Source: Algoriphagus antarcticus (GTDB lineage: Bacteria > Bacteroidota > Bacteroidia > Cytophagales > Cyclobacteriaceae). From it: a stretch of 64,000 nt of DNA. This document shows, piece by piece, positions 62,562 to 64,000 of this stretch. Positions within the stretch are counted from its first letter, which is position 1. Each line of letters begins with the position of its first letter. The notes under the pieces were generated by a model that was given only the letters and a program-made list of their open reading frames with translations, did no database searches and was not told the DNA's origin. The translations under genes and the position numbers were made by a program. The DNA is taken from contig NZ_MSSW01000019.1 in NCBI RefSeq assembly GCF_002150685.1, positions 62,001-126,000 on the forward strand, written 5' to 3'.

Positions 62562-64000
62562 ATGATAGTTGATTCTGATAAACCTTTTCAGATAATTTAT
62601 TCTATTTACAGCCATGAGTTCCTAGGGCTTCTAATTGAATCTTTTGTAATACAGATAGACCCGCAAGGAAGACTTTCTTTGGCCTATCAAAACATAAGTT
62701 CTGCAAATGCAAGCGAATTTGACTCTGGATTGAATAAGACGGATTATGATTTGATCAAAATCATGGATTCAATGAACCCAGAAGTAGTTGTAAAGCCATT
62801 TATAAAGCGCGGAAATATCCGTCCCAAGCAATATCTGGCGAAGATTTTTGACCCAAAAACCGAGGACAAAAAGACGCAGGATGCCATCGAGGAAGTGATC
62901 GAGAAGAAGCGTTCTAAAATAATGCCTCTGCTAATCGGCAAGAGGCTTTTTGAGATGGGAAGTGATGGAAACCCAGTTTGGGGTGAAATAACAGTAAATG
63001 CTGAGCGCGCCAGTGTATTATTTCATTTTCATAAAAATGAGGAGAACACACATTATTGGCCTACGATCAAATTCAAAGGAGAGAAGCTCGATTGGCAATA
63101 TAAAAATGGCTATTTCATCAGTAATGAACCAGGATGGTTGGTTGTTCAAGGGCAGCTTTATCACTTTGAGAAAGGAATTGATGGGAAGAAACTCAAAGCT
63201 TTTTTGAGCAAGAAATTCATTGTCATCGACAAGCGAATTGAGCCAAGTTACTACCGTGGTTTTATGGCCAATTTGATTTCTCAATTCGATGTAGAATCCG
63301 TTGGGTTTGATATTAATATAGAGCGCGGGACACCAGAGGTTTTTATCAATATCAGTGATTTGCCAGGAGGTTCCGGAAAGAACCTTTTTGGAGAGGAAGG
63401 AGAAAAGCTGGAGGAGGATAAAATCGTATTTGAGCTTCGATTCAAGTACGGTTCCATTGATTTTCCGGTGCAGACACCAAGTTCAGAAAAGAATGGTGCT
63501 TCGGTAAGACTGGAAGAAGGAGATGATAGTTACACTTTCTATAAAACTATCCGCAGCACCCAAAAAGAAAAAGCATATTTAAAATTACTTCGTGACAAAG
63601 GCCTGGAATTCAAAATAGGGAAAGACGCTTTACCGAAGACAGAAGCGTTTGAGTGGATTGGTGAAAATGAAGATTTTCTGGATATAGAGAAGATCAGGAT
63701 AGTCCAAAAGCCAAATGCAAAAGGCAAGGTCTATAATATCGGCAAAGCACAAATTTCCATCGAGGTCAATGAAAACATTGATTGGTTTGATGTCAAGGCT
63801 CTGATCAAATTTGGGATTTACCTCGTGCCTTTTGCGAAGCTGAGAAAGCTTTTGCTTCAGGGTAAAACAGAGTTCGAATTGCCAAATGGCGAGATTGCTG
63901 TGATTCCAGCCTCTTGGTTTGTGAATTATTCCGAACTCTTCAATTTCATGGAAGATCGTGGAGATGAAAATGTCATGGTTTTGCGCAAGCATCACTTGGC
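62562..64000 (+). CDS. SNF2-type helicase, N-terminal part (truncated by window end)
   Basis: The frame is open from the ATG at 62562 to the window end, 479 codons with no stop. The N-terminus I-V-D-S-D-K-P-F-Q-I-I-Y-S followed by H-E-F-L-G-L-L-I-E-S-F-V and later the F-E-M-G-S-D-G-N-P and F-H-F-H-K-N-E-E-N-T-H-Y segments recall the long accessory region of Bacteroidota SNF2/DEAD-box helicases. The ATPase motifs (Walker A, DEAH) would lie beyond the window and are not seen. The SNF2 assignment therefore rests on recognition of the N-terminal region only. No membrane helix or signal is present, so it is cytoplasmic. Confidence 0.7.
   Translation, partial: MIVDSDKPFQIIYSIYSHEFLGLLIESFVIQIDPQGRLSLAYQNISSANASEFDSGLNKTDYDLIKIMDSMNPEVVVKPFIKRGNIRPKQYLAKIFDPKTEDKKTQDAIEEVIEKKRSKIMPLLIGKRLFEMGSDGNPVWGEITVNAERASVLFHFHKNEENTHYWPTIKFKGEKLDWQYKNGYFISNEPGWLVVQGQLYHFEKGIDGKKLKAFLSKKFIVIDKRIEPSYYRGFMANLISQFDVESVGFDINIERGTPEVFINISDLPGGSGKNLFGEEGEKLEEDKIVFELRFKYGSIDFPVQTPSSEKNGASVRLEEGDDSYTFYKTIRSTQKEKAYLKLLRDKGLEFKIGKDALPKTEAFEWIGENEDFLDIEKIRIVQKPNAKGKVYNIGKAQISIEVNENIDWFDVKALIKFGIYLVPFAKLRKLLLQGKTEFELPNGEIAVIPASWFVNYSELFNFMEDRGDENVMVLRKHHL

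Noticed and set aside
63630-63995. A 121-codon minus-strand frame at the window end
   Set aside because: It is the antisense of the continuous helicase-like reading frame and has no independent support.

Overview
The window looks like chromosomal DNA of a Bacteroidota bacterium, most likely a Cytophagales / Cyclobacteriaceae (Algoriphagus-like) relative. The evidence is moderate AT content, promoter -7 boxes of the Bacteroidota type TAnnTTTG (upstream of lysA, of the ileS leader, of a divergent PD40/M28 pair and others), weak Shine-Dalgarno sites, many lipoproteins, a 7TMR-DISM kinase and a Reg_prop/Y_Y_Y kinase, an RprXY-like two-component pair and BBP2/TolC-type outer-membrane proteins. I saw no tRNA, rRNA, CRISPR array, complete insertion sequence or prophage.

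Region 1 (1-10738) is a dense plus-strand signalling locus: the end of a membrane protein, three membrane histidine kinases with different sensors (7TMR-DISM, a plain membrane-segment sensor, a beta-propeller) but near-copy kinase cores, a soluble kinase, a stand-alone receiver and a receiver fused to a class III nucleotide cyclase. It reads as a many-input device ending in a phosphorylation-controlled cyclic nucleotide signal. Region 2 (10784-25782) is a Wzx/Wzy-type exopolysaccharide cluster: radical SAM/SPASM protein, six-SLBB export protein, Wzz-like protein without kinase domain, flippase, GT2, 2OG-Fe(II) oxygenase, polymerase, methyltransferase and three GT4 enzymes. It is interrupted at 21072-22348 by a scar of gene fragments plus a RelE/ParE-type toxin-antitoxin pair.

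Region 3 (25865-38754) holds housekeeping and mixed genes: OsmC, RlmF, CIA30 and SIMPL proteins, an M14 carboxypeptidase, a dipeptide epimerase, an RprXY-like pair, lysA, an FeS-type photolyase and an Xre/RES toxin-antitoxin pair. Region 4 (38869-45602) is a minus-strand tripartite ABC-2 efflux operon (TetR, TolC-like, HlyD-like, two ATPases, two permeases), resembling E. coli YbhGFSR but with the two ATPases as separate genes. The TetR gene is bracketed by two copies of one 18-bp palindrome.

Region 5 (45727-58000) contains a DUF2306-like protein, a porin-like barrel, MscS, several lipoproteins, a decayed duplicate of a PD40 gene, a transglutaminase-like protein, an M28 peptidase with PDZ, a GH43 enzyme, and a DUF4172-Fic protein preceded by two 44-bp-spaced inverted repeats. 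Region 6 (58150-64000) has a strongly structured leader or small RNA in front of ileS, then lspA, and the N-terminal part of a SNF2-type helicase that runs off the window.

The observations most worth follow-up are the multi-kinase/receiver/cyclase locus, the Fic operator array, the structured RNA upstream of ileS, the TetR palindromes, and the recombination scar inside the polysaccharide cluster.
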